The notes under the pieces are model-generated. The model saw only the letters and a program-made list of their open reading frames with translations, did not search any database and had not been told where the DNA came from. A DNA stretch of 51,006 nucleotides from Singulisphaera sp. GP187 (GTDB lineage: Bacteria > Planctomycetota > UBA1135 > UBA2386). Made by a program: the position numbers and the translations under genes. This document shows positions 1 through 9,091 of this stretch, one piece after another. The DNA lies in contig CAMBXM010000007.1 in assembly GCA_945871815.1 (NCBI GenBank), positions 1 to 51,006 on the forward strand, read 5' to 3'. The stretch's first letter is position 1, and each line of letters starts with the position of its first letter.

Positions 1-185
1 TCGTTGAGGATTGCGTTCGCCTTGTTCATGCCGAACGTGCGATCGCGTTCCGTGGCCGTGCTGCGCAGATGCAGCGCGAGGTGGTGGACCAAGGCCGTGG
101 AGATGATGGCCATCACCAGCATGGCGATCGCGAGTTCGATGAATGTGAAACCTTCTTCCTGTCGTCGTGTGCAGCGTTGGATCAT
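1..185 (-). CDS. Type IV pilin-like / pseudopilin protein, N-terminal part (partial)
   Basis: Reading the minus strand from an ATG at 185 gives a short basic leader followed by the prepilin processing motif GFTFIEL and a hydrophobic stretch (AIAMLVMAIISTALV). This is the class III signal of type IV pilins and type II secretion pseudopilins: cleavage after Gly, N-methylation of Phe, and Glu at position +5 all fit. About 61 codons are visible and the frame stays open to base 1, so the C-terminal part lies outside the window. The gene diverges from sucC. Whether it is a pilin, a pseudopilin or an H-X9-DG family protein cannot be told from the N-terminus alone. Confidence 0.8.
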   Translation of the reverse strand, partial: MIQRCTRRQEEGFTFIELAIAMLVMAIISTALVHHLALHLRSTATERDRTFGMNKANAILN

Positions 186-489
186 GGGCCGGTGGGTGGA
201 CGCACTTTGGCTTCGTCCTCCGCGTCGCCTGTGATCGACACTCGGCCCACCCAGGCTGTGGAAGACCGCTCCGGAACCAGCGAGTAGTCGCGGAGCGAGA
301 TCCCGCCGCGGCCTTCACCAGGAGCCGCAGGGTCGGCAAAGCGCGGTCAAGGGTCTCATGCCACCGTCCGGTGCACGGGCGTGCCGGTGATGGCCTCGGC
401 GCCACGAAGTGGGGCCAGCTGGCGGCCGCATTCTGCATCTCCGCGTTGGACCGGGAGTCCCTGCTCGCTACCCTCCCCGCCCTCAACTC
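186..489. other. Divergent intergenic region, pilin-like gene / sucC
   Basis: These 304 bases separate two divergent genes and contain no convincing ORF; the open frames here are GC-rich shadows. It should hold both promoters. A weak sigma-70-like candidate for sucC lies near its right end and is listed separately. No repeat or RNA gene was seen. Confidence 0.5.
446..474 (+). promoter_or_regulatory. Possible sigma-70-type promoter of sucCD
   Basis: TTGGAC (446-451) and TACCCT (469-474) are separated by exactly 17 bases. Each box matches the consensus only at about half its positions. If used, transcription would start about 10 bases before the sucC ATG, giving a very short leader, which fits the lack of any Shine-Dalgarno sequence there. 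Weak evidence. Confidence 0.22.
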
Positions 490-1655
<1,166 letters not shown>

Positions 1656-1659
<4 letters not shown>

Positions 1660-2543
1660 CCGTTCTTGTCCACGGCAACACCAAGATCCTAGTCCAAGGC
1701 ATCACCGGCGAAGCCGGCGCCTTCCACACCAAGAACTCGCTCGCCTACGGCACCATGATGGTGGGCGGCGTGACTCCGGGCAAAGGCGGCCAAGTGACCG
1801 AGTCCGGGGTGCCGGTGTTCGACACGGTTGCGGCCGCAAAGAAGGCGACCGGAGCCACGGCCTCGGTGGTCTACGTGCCGGCGGCGTTCGCGGCCGATGC
1901 GATCTGCGAAGCGATCGAGGCGGAGCTCGAACTCGTGGTCGCGATCACTGAGGGCATTCCGGTTGCGGATATGGCCCTGGTGCGCAACTACATGCATGGC
2001 AGCAAGACGCGCCTCATCGGTCCGAATTGCCCCGGCATCATCACGCCGGTGACTGACAAGAGCGGCTGCAAGATCGGCATCATGCCGGCCTACATCCACC
2101 GTCCGGGCAAGATCGGCATCGTGTCGCGCAGTGGCACACTGACCTACGAAGCCGTCTGGCAAGTGACCAGCGCGGGTATGGGGCAATCGACCTGCATCGG
2201 CATCGGCGGTGACCCGATCAAGGGCCTCGACTTCATCGATTGCCTCGAGTTGTTCCAGAACGACTCTGGAACCGAAGGCATCATCATGATCGGTGAGATC
2301 GGCGGCTCCGCTGAGGAAGAGGCCTGCGAGTTCATCCAGAGCCACGTCAAGAAGCCGATCGTCGGCTTCATCGCTGGCGCGACCGCTCCGCCCGGAAAGC
2401 GCATGGGCCACGCTGGTGCCATCATCAGTGGCGGCAAGGGCACGGCGGCAGACAAGAAGACGGCGATGAAGCGCGCTGGCGTTCATGTCTGCGACACTCC
2501 GTCCGTGCTGGGCGCCACGATGAAGAAGGTGCTGGGTCGCTGA
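1656..2543 (+). CDS. sucD: Succinate--CoA ligase subunit alpha
   Basis: This is the alpha subunit of succinyl-CoA synthetase; it binds CoA and carries the phosphohistidine intermediate. The 295-residue length is close to the family norm of about 290. Signatures in order are an N-terminal CoA-binding Rossmann domain with [12 protein letters not shown], the ligase motif [15 protein letters not shown], and the active-site loop [10 protein letters not shown] with the His that is phosphorylated. It overlaps sucC by four bases, and the next gene follows only four bases after its stop, so all three probably share a transcript. Confidence 0.97.
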
Positions 2544-2547
2544 CGCC

Positions 2548-3018
2548 ATGCTGTCCGGCCAGCAGCCACAGCGCTACGAGGCGCTGTTCCGACAGGTCAC
2601 GCCGTTGTTCTTGCTTGGCGTTTCCTTCGTCGCCTTGCTCGGCAGCTACTTGCCGGGCGCCGACTGGGTGGCGAAGACCTTCGGCCAGAACTTCGTACTC
2701 GGCTTCTGCGTGTTCATGCTCGGGCTCTACACGTTGTTGCTGTGGGGCGAGTCGCTGCGCCTTCACGCCATGATGAGCGCCGTGCTGAAGGAACTGATCG
2801 AGTTCAAGAACCGCCGTACCGCGGAGATGCAAGGGCGGCCAACCGACCAGAAGCTCGAGGCGGCGCGGCTTCTGCTGCCGGCGCTCGGCTCCACAGACGC
2901 GAAGATCGCGCAGAGCGCGCGACGAAACTTGCAGATGCTGACGGGCAAGGATTTCGGGGTCGACGTCGCGGCGTGGCAGGGTTGGGTCGACGAGCAAGCC
3001 GCAGCCGCGGGCAGTTGA
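2548..3018 (+). CDS. Small membrane protein with two TM helices and a HEAT-like tail
   Basis: The function is unknown. The 156-residue product has two predicted membrane helices (about residues 18-36 and 50-68), then a charged segment and a C-terminal alpha-helical part ending in the pattern LTGKDFG-x-D-xxx-W-xx-W. A similar Thr-Gly/Phe/Asp/Trp pattern occurs at the end of HEAT-repeat proteins and in the zinc-ribbon protein at 15630-16967. It follows sucD by four bases and so is likely co-transcribed, although nothing links it to the citric acid cycle. It converges on the PNPT gene, 14 bases away. Confidence 0.75.
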   Translation: MLSGQQPQRYEALFRQVTPLFLLGVSFVALLGSYLPGADWVAKTFGQNFVLGFCVFMLGLYTLLLWGESLRLHAMMSAVLKELIEFKNRRTAEMQGRPTDQKLEAARLLLPALGSTDAKIAQSARRNLQMLTGKDFGVDVAAWQGWVDEQAAAAGS

Positions 3019-3032
3019 TCCGCTCGATCACG

Positions 3033-3857
3033 TCACCAACCTGCGCACCACCAGGTCACTGCGCCCAGCACTGGTGCAACGAGCCACCGCGGTAGGCCTC
3101 CATTCTGCAGGATGTGCGAGATGTGGCGCCGATCACCGCGCCATGGTCGCAGCCCCAGGCACAGTCGCACCGTGACCACTTGCACGAAATCGAAGAGCGG
3201 CAGTGCGAACGGCAACAACGCCGAGGACGCGGGCAGGGACTCGATGCATACCGTGCCAGCGCAGAGACCGAGCGCGTAGGCACCGCAATCGCCGAGGAAG
3301 CACAGTGGTCGCGGCCAGTTCCACGCCACGAAGCCGCAAGCCGCAAAGCCCGCGGCGGCGAGAGGGCCCTCTGCGTGTGTGGCGCCGACAAGACTGGCCC
3401 CGGCTACGGACGCCGCGACCCCGTCCGTGTTGTCGAGAAAGTTGATCGCGTTGGTCAGGACGAACACCAGAGCCCACGCAAACAGGAACCGCATCGGATC
3501 CTCGAGCGGTGAACTCTGCGTGCACGGGATGGCGAACGCCGCAGTGCCGAGCCCGGCAGCTTTGATGCGCCAGTCGAAGTCCCGACCCTTCTCCTTGTGC
3601 CAGTCATCGACGAAGCCAAGGATTGCCACGGCCGCCACCGCGATGGCCACCACGTATCGGTGATCCGCGAGCAACCAAAAGAGGATCGGCGGCACTATGA
3701 CGACGCCCGCGAGTGGCATGCGCCGACCGTGCTGCTTGCGGCCTTGGCTGGGCACGTCATCGGGAAGGAACCCGCGCACGCGACGGTTCCACAGCAGGGC
3801 GATTCCGGTGAGGGCCAGGACTGCCGGTGTTGCGTAGTAGGGGCCGAGCGCAGCCAT
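3033..3857 (-). CDS. MraY/WecA-type polyprenyl-phosphate sugar-1-phosphate transferase
   Basis: Members of this family move a HexNAc-1-phosphate from a UDP-sugar onto undecaprenyl phosphate at the cytoplasmic membrane face. Several hydrophobic segments span the 274 residues. The family fingerprints are the DDWHKEKGR loop (Asp84-Asp85), the NAINFLDNTDG box (136-146), FLGDCG (187-192), and RPWRGDRRHISHI near residue 240. The ATG at 3857 is chosen because it lies four bases after the nadD stop; the open frame upstream only runs into nadD. It could be WecA/TagO-like and prime exopolysaccharide or wall polymer; MraY itself is less likely, being shorter and outside a mur cluster. It ends the hisS-nadD operon. 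Confidence 0.88.
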   Translation of the reverse strand: MAALGPYYATPAVLALTGIALLWNRRVRGFLPDDVPSQGRKQHGRRMPLAGVVIVPPILFWLLADHRYVVAIAVAAVAILGFVDDWHKEKGRDFDWRIKAAGLGTAAFAIPCTQSSPLEDPMRFLFAWALVFVLTNAINFLDNTDGVAASVAGASLVGATHAEGPLAAAGFAACGFVAWNWPRPLCFLGDCGAYALGLCAGTVCIESLPASSALLPFALPLFDFVQVVTVRLCLGLRPWRGDRRHISHILQNGGLPRWLVAPVLGAVTWWCAGW

Positions 3858-3861
3858 CTCG

Positions 3862-4491
3862 TCAGGTCCCGTAGAGGTGGTGGGTGCGAACGTAGGACTC
3901 GACTGCGACATCCAGTTCGGGGAGGTTGCACTCACCGCTCCGAAGGCGAGCTCGCACATCCTGCGCTGCAACCGCATCGGGTTCGAGAACGAGCACGCGC
4001 TCCAGCAAGCGTTCGCGTTCGTCGGCAGACAGGTCGAGGCGTTCCAGTTCGCGGCGCTCGATACGACAATGCAGCCGGGGAAAGGTCGCGATCCGCGCCA
4101 GTTGCAAGATGCGGTGGTGTTCGCGCCAGCTCGGCAGCAGCGGCAGGTTGTCGGCGCCGATGACGAACCACAGCTCCCTCGACGGGTCCTCGGCGTAGAG
4201 CTCCTCGAGCGTCGTTACCGTGAACGACATGCCGCTGCGGCGGAGCTCACGGTCGTCGATGCGCACCCGCGGCATGGCGCCGAACGCAAGCTGGCACATC
4301 GCCAGTCGGTGTTCCGCCGTGGCCACCTCGCGAGCTTTCTTGTGTGGGTGGTTGCCAGTCGGGAGCACCGCAAGTTCTGCCACTGGCAACTGCAGTAGCG
4401 CGGCTTCGACGATGCGCCGGTGGGTGAGGTGCGGGGGATTGAACGCGCCGCCGTAGAGCGCGAGCCCATCGGCCTTGGCCTTGGCGTTCAC
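3862..4491 (-). CDS. nadD: Nicotinate-nucleotide adenylyltransferase
   Basis: NadD adenylates nicotinate mononucleotide to deamido-NAD in NAD synthesis. The 209-residue length is typical. The N-terminal nucleotidyltransferase motif GGAFNPPHLTH is present, followed by PTGNHPHK, the VIGADNLPLLPSW segment, and a C-terminal region resembling the usual ISSTEIR block but reading AAQDVRARLRSG, then VESYVRTHHLY. The start is GTG at 4491, overlapping the hisS stop (GTGA), because no other start precedes the GG-FNPPH motif. It lies between hisS and the PNPT gene in one minus-strand run. Confidence 0.94.
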   Translation of the reverse strand: MNAKAKADGLALYGGAFNPPHLTHRRIVEAALLQLPVAELAVLPTGNHPHKKAREVATAEHRLAMCQLAFGAMPRVRIDDRELRRSGMSFTVTTLEELYAEDPSRELWFVIGADNLPLLPSWREHHRILQLARIATFPRLHCRIERRELERLDLSADERERLLERVLVLEPDAVAAQDVRARLRSGECNLPELDVAVESYVRTHHLYGT

Positions 4492-5777
4492 GGTGCGGTC
4501 TTTGTGGTCGCGAGCAGTTGGCGGACGTGGGCTGCAAGTTCGGAGTCGAGCGCCAACTGGTGGTCCTGGCCTAGATGCAATGCGCGCACCTGCACGCGAC
4601 CGTTCTGCACCTCGTCGGGCCCAAGCACCAACATCACTTTGACTCCGCGCTTGTCGGCGGACTTGAACTGGGCCTTCAAGCTCTTCTGCTCGTAATCCGT
4701 GTCGCAGGGGATGCCCTGGTCACGCAACTGTTGGCACAGTCGGAGTGCCGCGGTGCGTTCGCTGTCGCCAATTGGCGCCACGAACACCGCGGCGAAGTTC
4801 TCGCGCGGTGCGATCGCCGGGTGCTTCTGGATCTCGAGCGCCAGCAGCGTCGGGGTGACGCCGATCGCGAAGCCTACTGCGCCCAAGGACGGGCCACCCA
4901 TTTGCTCGATGAGGCCGTCGTATCGGCCGCCGCCACAGATCGCGTCGCGCGCGCCAAGGTCGGGGCAGCGCACCTCGAAGACAAGATGCGTGTAGTAGTC
5001 GAAGCCACGCACGATCCCGGGATCCACGATGATGGGCACGTCGAACGCCTGGAGCACGGCTAGCGATTCGTCGAAGCGCGCGCGGCTCGCCGGCCGAAGG
5101 TGGTCGAGAAATTGCGGCGCTGCCTTGTTGGTTGCCTGGCACTGCGGAACCTTGCAGTCGAGCATGCGGAACACGTTGCGCTCGAAGCGGCGCTGGCAGT
5201 CGTCGCAGCGCTGCTGCAGGAGCGGCTGGAAGTAGGCTCGCAGGACGAGGCGGAATGTCGTGCGATCTTCCGCGTCGCCGATCGAGTTGCAGTGGACGCG
5301 GTAGTTGCGAAGCCCCATCGCTGCAAAGGCGCGATGGGCCAGCAGTACGACTTCGGAGTCGAGCAGCGGGCTGTGACTGCCGAGAGCCTCGACGCCTAGC
5401 TGGTAGAACTGACGGCTACGACCTGCCTGGGGGCGTTCGAAGCGAAACATCGGTCCGCCGTACCAGAACTTCTGAAAGGCGCGGGTCTTGTCGAGGTTGT
5501 GCTGCAGGTAGGCGCGCACTACCGGTGCCGTACCTTCAGGGCGGAAGGTCACGTTGGTATCGCCGCGTTGGACGCTGAACATCTCCTTGCTGACGACATC
5601 GCTTTCGTCACCGAGGCTCCGCACGAACAACGCGGTTTCCTCGAACATCGGCGTGCGGATCTCCCGGTAGCCAAACGTGTCCATGGTCCTGTGGAAGGCC
5701 GCGAACACGTGGTCGAGGGCCGGCAGGGCTTCGGGTAGAAGGTCGTCCGTGCCACGCGGGCACATCATGCGAGACAT
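4488..5777 (-). CDS. hisS: Histidine--tRNA ligase
   Basis: This class II aminoacyl-tRNA synthetase charges tRNA-His. From the ATG at 5777 the product is 429 residues, near the usual 424. Visible motifs are the N-terminal PRGTDDLLPE, motif 2 (FRFERPQAGRSRQFYQ), the histidine-specific RGFDYYTHLVFE, and motif 3 with GGRYDGLIEQMGG and GAVGFAIG. A C-terminal anticodon-binding domain starts with VAPIGDSER. The frame is open to 5861, but the added residues are Pro-rich and unlike the family; ATGs at 5768 and 5765 are also possible. nadD is coupled downstream by a four-base overlap. Confidence 0.96.
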   Translation of the reverse strand: MSRMMCPRGTDDLLPEALPALDHVFAAFHRTMDTFGYREIRTPMFEETALFVRSLGDESDVVSKEMFSVQRGDTNVTFRPEGTAPVVRAYLQHNLDKTRAFQKFWYGGPMFRFERPQAGRSRQFYQLGVEALGSHSPLLDSEVVLLAHRAFAAMGLRNYRVHCNSIGDAEDRTTFRLVLRAYFQPLLQQRCDDCQRRFERNVFRMLDCKVPQCQATNKAAPQFLDHLRPASRARFDESLAVLQAFDVPIIVDPGIVRGFDYYTHLVFEVRCPDLGARDAICGGGRYDGLIEQMGGPSLGAVGFAIGVTPTLLALEIQKHPAIAPRENFAAVFVAPIGDSERTAALRLCQQLRDQGIPCDTDYEQKSLKAQFKSADKRGVKVMLVLGPDEVQNGRVQVRALHLGQDHQLALDSELAAHVRQLLATTKTAP

Positions 5778-5911
5778 GCGCGGATCGTGGCGAATCGAGG
5801 GCCCGGGCCGCAAGGGGGCTTTGGGATCCGTTGTCGGCCACGGTCCACCTTCAGGTCGCATCGCCGTGAGGCCTGCGTGTTTTCGGCCCGAGGAAGTTCG
5901 TGGAGAAGTGA

Positions 5912-5940
5912 TTGCGAACAGGTTTTCCGGCTAGTAACTT
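5912..5940 (+). promoter_or_regulatory. Possible sigma-70-type promoter of the 6017 lipoprotein gene
   Basis: TTGCGA (5912-5917) and TAACTT (5935-5940) are spaced by 17 bases and sit in a locally AT-richer patch of the hisS/lipoprotein divergent region. Use of this site would give a C-rich leader of about 70 bases before the ATG at 6017. The match is only moderate. Confidence 0.3.
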
Positions 5941-6016
5941 CCCGCCCCTGCGCCGCGTGCCCCGCGGTCGCACTCGCCCCTAAAGACCCCTCTTCCCCAG
6001 CGTTTTCGCACGACCC

Positions 6017-6391
6017 ATGCGCAAGTTCGCCCTCGCTGTCGCTCTTCTTTCGCTCGGTGCATGCCAGAGCTTCACGTGGCAAGGCCACTCCTCGGGCTTG
6101 ACCCAGGAACAGCGCGACATGGGTCTGCGCGACGTGGAAGGCCTCGCGGACAAGTACGAGACGGAGTCGTTCTTCCGCGGCGTGCGCCGTCGCAATGACG
6201 GCCGCAACAACGCGTTTGGCCGCGATCTGATGAAGATCTGCGACACCATCGATCGCCACTTCTGGAACTACGACAAGAACGATCCGATGGTCAACTACCC
6301 GTCGAGCACGAGCAAGCTTGAGCACCTCGGTCGGTTCGGCCTCGTGACCGTGACGAGCATGCCGCTGATCGACGAGATCACGACGCGCTGA
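6017..6391 (+). CDS. Small lipoprotein of unknown function
   Basis: The 124-residue product starts with a lipoprotein signal peptide: MRKFALAVALLSLGAC, with the lipobox LGAC putting the lipidated Cys at residue 16. The mature part is hydrophilic, charged and rich in Arg and Asp, with no domain I recognise (for example DVEGLADKYETESFFRG and LMKICDTIDRHFWNYDKND). Probably anchored in a membrane facing the periplasm. It stands alone between divergent hisS and convergent rsmG. No Shine-Dalgarno precedes the ATG. Confidence 0.75.
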   Translation: MRKFALAVALLSLGACQSFTWQGHSSGLTQEQRDMGLRDVEGLADKYETESFFRGVRRRNDGRNNAFGRDLMKICDTIDRHFWNYDKNDPMVNYPSSTSKLEHLGRFGLVTVTSMPLIDEITTR

Positions 6392-6445
6392 TTGCCAAGC
6401 GAACCCGCGTAAATGTGGGTCTGGTAGCTGCGCGGCGGCTTGGTT

Positions 6446-6489
6446 GTTCCGGGAACGCGCCTGTTCCGGGAAGGACCTGTGCCGGGAAC
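6446..6489. repeat. Three spaced copies of a GTTCCGGGAA(C) element
   Basis: Near-identical copies lie at 6446-6456 (GTTCCGGGAAC), 6463-6472 (GTTCCGGGAA) and 6479-6489 (GTGCCGGGAAC), with a period of 16-17 bases. Each unit is almost its own inverse complement. They lie in the 140-base space between the convergent lipoprotein and rsmG genes, so a role in transcription termination or protein binding is possible. Confidence 0.6.
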
Positions 6490-6531
6490 GGCCCGTCGAG
6501 GGCCGCTGTTTGCACGCGATGGGCTGCGAGC

Positions 6532-7182
6532 CTACGCGCGGCGGTAGATGACCAAGCGACGGTGCCGTGCCGCCGGCTCCGGGAGGTCGTAGCCGATGTC
6601 TCGCTCGCGCTTCATGCCGTCGAGTTGGGCGGGGGCTTCGGCCGCCGCGTCGAGCCAGAGCACCAGTTGACCCTTTTGGGACAGCAGTGGCTTTGCCATC
6701 TGCGCCATCTCGGCGGGGGCCCCGACTGCGCGTGCTACTACGAGATCGAAGGCCCCGCGCATCTCTTTGTGCAGGCCAGGAGCCTGCGCCGCATCCACGG
6801 TTGCCGTCTCAACGCCCTGGATGCGAGCTGTCAGCAGGCAGGCGCCGATAGCCCGGATCTTCTTCGCCGTGCGGTCGAGGAGCACGACCGACGTTCGCGG
6901 ATGCAGCATCGCCACCGCCACCCCGGGGAAGCCGTTGCCGGTGCCGAGGTCGAGGGCATGTGACGGTCGCGATTCCGTGAGTCCGAAGGCAAGGCTGTCC
7001 AACGCGTGCAGCACGACAGCTTGCTCGCGATCCCGGACTCCGGTCAGGTTGATGTGCTCGTTGACGGTGAGCATCGCGTCGAGGTAGGCGAGCAGCAACG
7101 CTGCTGCCGACTCGTCGATCGCAACACCCATTGCCTTGGCTTTGCTGACGAGTGCAGCGGGATCAGTCGGTTGGGCGGTCAC
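6532..7182 (-). CDS. rsmG: 16S rRNA (guanine(527)-N(7))-methyltransferase RsmG
   Basis: RsmG (GidB) methylates G527 of 16S rRNA with S-adenosylmethionine. Recognisable features are NLTGVRDREQAV before the fold, the SAM-binding loop DLGTGNGFPGVAVA, and FDLVVARAV. The GTG at 7182 gives 216 residues, near the usual 207-220. An upstream TTG at 7245 would add 21 poorly conserved residues and overlap the miaA stop by eight bases, and cannot be excluded. Neither start has a Shine-Dalgarno sequence. It follows miaA on the minus strand. Confidence 0.92.
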   Translation of the reverse strand: MTAQPTDPAALVSKAKAMGVAIDESAAALLLAYLDAMLTVNEHINLTGVRDREQAVVLHALDSLAFGLTESRPSHALDLGTGNGFPGVAVAMLHPRTSVVLLDRTAKKIRAIGACLLTARIQGVETATVDAAQAPGLHKEMRGAFDLVVARAVGAPAEMAQMAKPLLSQKGQLVLWLDAAAEAPAQLDGMKRERDIGYDLPEPAARHRRLVIYRRA

Positions 7183-7237
7183 GGGCGGCTGAGAGTAGCG
7201 CGCAGCATGGCCACCGCACGTCGAGAATGCGCCCCGC

Positions 7238-8173
7238 TCAGTCAACTAGCTTCTGCATCATGGCCGCGACGTCGGTGTCGCCGGGCAGCCAGCGCACATC
7301 ACGGAGTCGTCGGAGCCAGGTGCTCTGCCTTCGGATCAAGTGATGCGTGTTGCGGCGGATTCGGTTGCGCAACTCCGTGCGGTCTTTGTAGCGGCCGCGC
7401 AAGAAGTCGCGGCACTCGGCGTAGCCGATCGCCGCGCCTGCGGTCCGCGAGAAGCCGCCGCTACGTTCGATCACCTCGACCTCGGCAAGCAGGCCGCTGT
7501 CGAGCATGGCCTCGGTGCGCGCCTTCACGCGTTCGTGCAGGGTCTCACGCGGCCAGTTGAGGGCTATGAGACGGCATGGTCGCGACCATGTGTCGCGGTC
7601 GAAATGTTCTTGCTGCTCGGAGATCGGCCTGCCAGTGGTGAGCACCACTTCGAGTGCGCGCACGACGCGACGCTGATCGTGCCGATGGATGCGCGCCGCA
7701 GCCGTTGGATCGAGCTGCTCGAGTTGGCGGTGAAGGCACCCTGGCTCCGCTGTCTCCCGATCCGCCAGCTGCTGCCGAAGTTCGGCATTGGCGGCTGGGC
7801 CATGCATCAGGCCCTTGAAGAAGGCCATGAGGTAGAGCGGGGTTCCGCCGACGAAGATCGGCCTTCGGCCGCGACCGCGAACATCGTCGACGGCCGCTGC
7901 CGCGGCGATGCACCAGCGCGCCGTGTCAAACTCCTGGTCGGGCTCGACGAGGTCGATGAGGTGATGCGGGACCCGAGTTCGTTCGGCTGAGGTCGGCTTG
8001 GCCGTGCCTAGGTCCATGCGCCGGTAAACCGTCATCGAGTCCATTGACAGGATCTCGCCCGAGCAGCGCTCCGCAAGCTCCAGGGCGAGCGCCGACTTGC
8101 CCGAGGCGGTAGGGCCAGTGACGACCCACAGGGGTTCCTGGGATGGACCACGCGGTGGGGGTGACGGAGACAT
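7238..8173 (-). CDS. miaA: tRNA dimethylallyltransferase
   Basis: MiaA transfers a dimethylallyl group to A37 of tRNAs that read UNN codons. The 311-residue product has the P-loop GPTASGKS near residue 20, DSMTVYRRMDLGTAKPT (the usual Gln of DSMQVY is Thr here), the substrate loop VPHHLIDLVEP, and FVGGTPLYLMAF. The ATG at 8173 starts close before the P-loop, as in the family; the open frame up to 8284 overlaps the divergent gene region. rsmG lies immediately downstream. Confidence 0.95.
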   Translation of the reverse strand: MSPSPPPRGPSQEPLWVVTGPTASGKSALALELAERCSGEILSMDSMTVYRRMDLGTAKPTSAERTRVPHHLIDLVEPDQEFDTARWCIAAAAAVDDVRGRGRRPIFVGGTPLYLMAFFKGLMHGPAANAELRQQLADRETAEPGCLHRQLEQLDPTAAARIHRHDQRRVVRALEVVLTTGRPISEQQEHFDRDTWSRPCRLIALNWPRETLHERVKARTEAMLDSGLLAEVEVIERSGGFSRTAGAAIGYAECRDFLRGRYKDRTELRNRIRRNTHHLIRRQSTWLRRLRDVRWLPGDTDVAAMMQKLVD

Positions 8174-8274
8174 CGGCTCGTCCGCAAGATAGCCGATCGT
8201 TCCTGGCAGTGGGACGCTGGCGTCGGTACCGTCTCCGCCCCCGCGGGCGATCCATGGTCCCGCGAGAACCGGAC

Positions 8275-9030
8275 ATGATCGCATTCGTCTCTGACATCCA
8301 CAGCAACACCGAGGCGCTGACCGCGTGCTTTCAACGCATTGACGAGCTCGGCTGCAAACGTGTCCTCTGCCTTGGCGACGTGATCGGCTATGGACCGGAG
8401 CCGCGTGAGACCCTGCTGATGGTGATGGGGCGAGCCGAACTGTCGTTGCTAGGCAACCATGAGCACGGTGCCATGTTCTATGCCTCGGACTTCAACGACA
8501 AGGCGAGGGCGGCGATCGACTGGACTCGCGACCAGCTCAATCGCAAAGACCGGCCGCGCGAAGAGAACATGCGGCTGTGGAAGTACCTCGACGGCATGAA
8601 GGAGACCTATCGCGAGGGCGACATGCTGCTGGTGCACGGTTCCCCGCGCGACCCAGTTCGTGAGTACCTCGTCCCGCGCGACGGCCAGGACCGCGGCAAG
8701 ATGGGCGAGTGCTTCGAGCGCATGGGTAGCGCGAAGCTCTGCTTCGTCGGCCATAGCCACGTGCCCGGCCTTTTCCACGAGAGTGGCGGCTTCTATCCGC
8801 CAAGCGAACTCGGCGATCGTTACGAGTTGGGTGAAGGCAAGGTCATCATCAACATCGGGTCTGTTGGTCAGCCACGCGACGGCGACACGCGAGCTTCATT
8901 CGTCACCCTGGATGGCAAGGTCGCACAGTTCCACCGCGTCGCCTACGACCACGAAGCGACTATGCGCAAGATCCGCGCGATCCCCGAACTGCCCGGCTAC
9001 CTAGCCGATCGCTTGGCTCAAGGGCGTTGA
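8275..9030 (+). CDS. Metallophosphoesterase family protein (calcineurin-like)
   Basis: A 251-residue two-metal phosphoesterase of the YfcE/MJ0936-like group. The metal-ligand motifs come in order: SDIHSN at residues 6-11, GDVIGYGPEP near 38, GNHEHG near 61, VHGSPRDP near 121, and GHSHVPG near 161. A late NIGSVGQPRDGD is typical of the group. The substrate is not evident; relatives act on phosphodiesters or diadenosine polyphosphates. The ATG at 8275 puts the first metal motif at the N-terminus, as in relatives; the upstream open frame overlaps miaA on the other strand. Confidence 0.9.
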   Translation: MIAFVSDIHSNTEALTACFQRIDELGCKRVLCLGDVIGYGPEPRETLLMVMGRAELSLLGNHEHGAMFYASDFNDKARAAIDWTRDQLNRKDRPREENMRLWKYLDGMKETYREGDMLLVHGSPRDPVREYLVPRDGQDRGKMGECFERMGSAKLCFVGHSHVPGLFHESGGFYPPSELGDRYELGEGKVIINIGSVGQPRDGDTRASFVTLDGKVAQFHRVAYDHEATMRKIRAIPELPGYLADRLAQGR

Positions 9031-9091
9031 GCAGAAGAGCCAGAGTGTCGCCGCCGACGCCATGACCGCCGACCTGTAGGCCGGACCAACG

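Noticed and set aside
1689-2549. 286-codon minus-strand open frame
   Set aside because: It mirrors sucD, whose product is unmistakable; the translation is Asp/His/Arg-rich and without domains.
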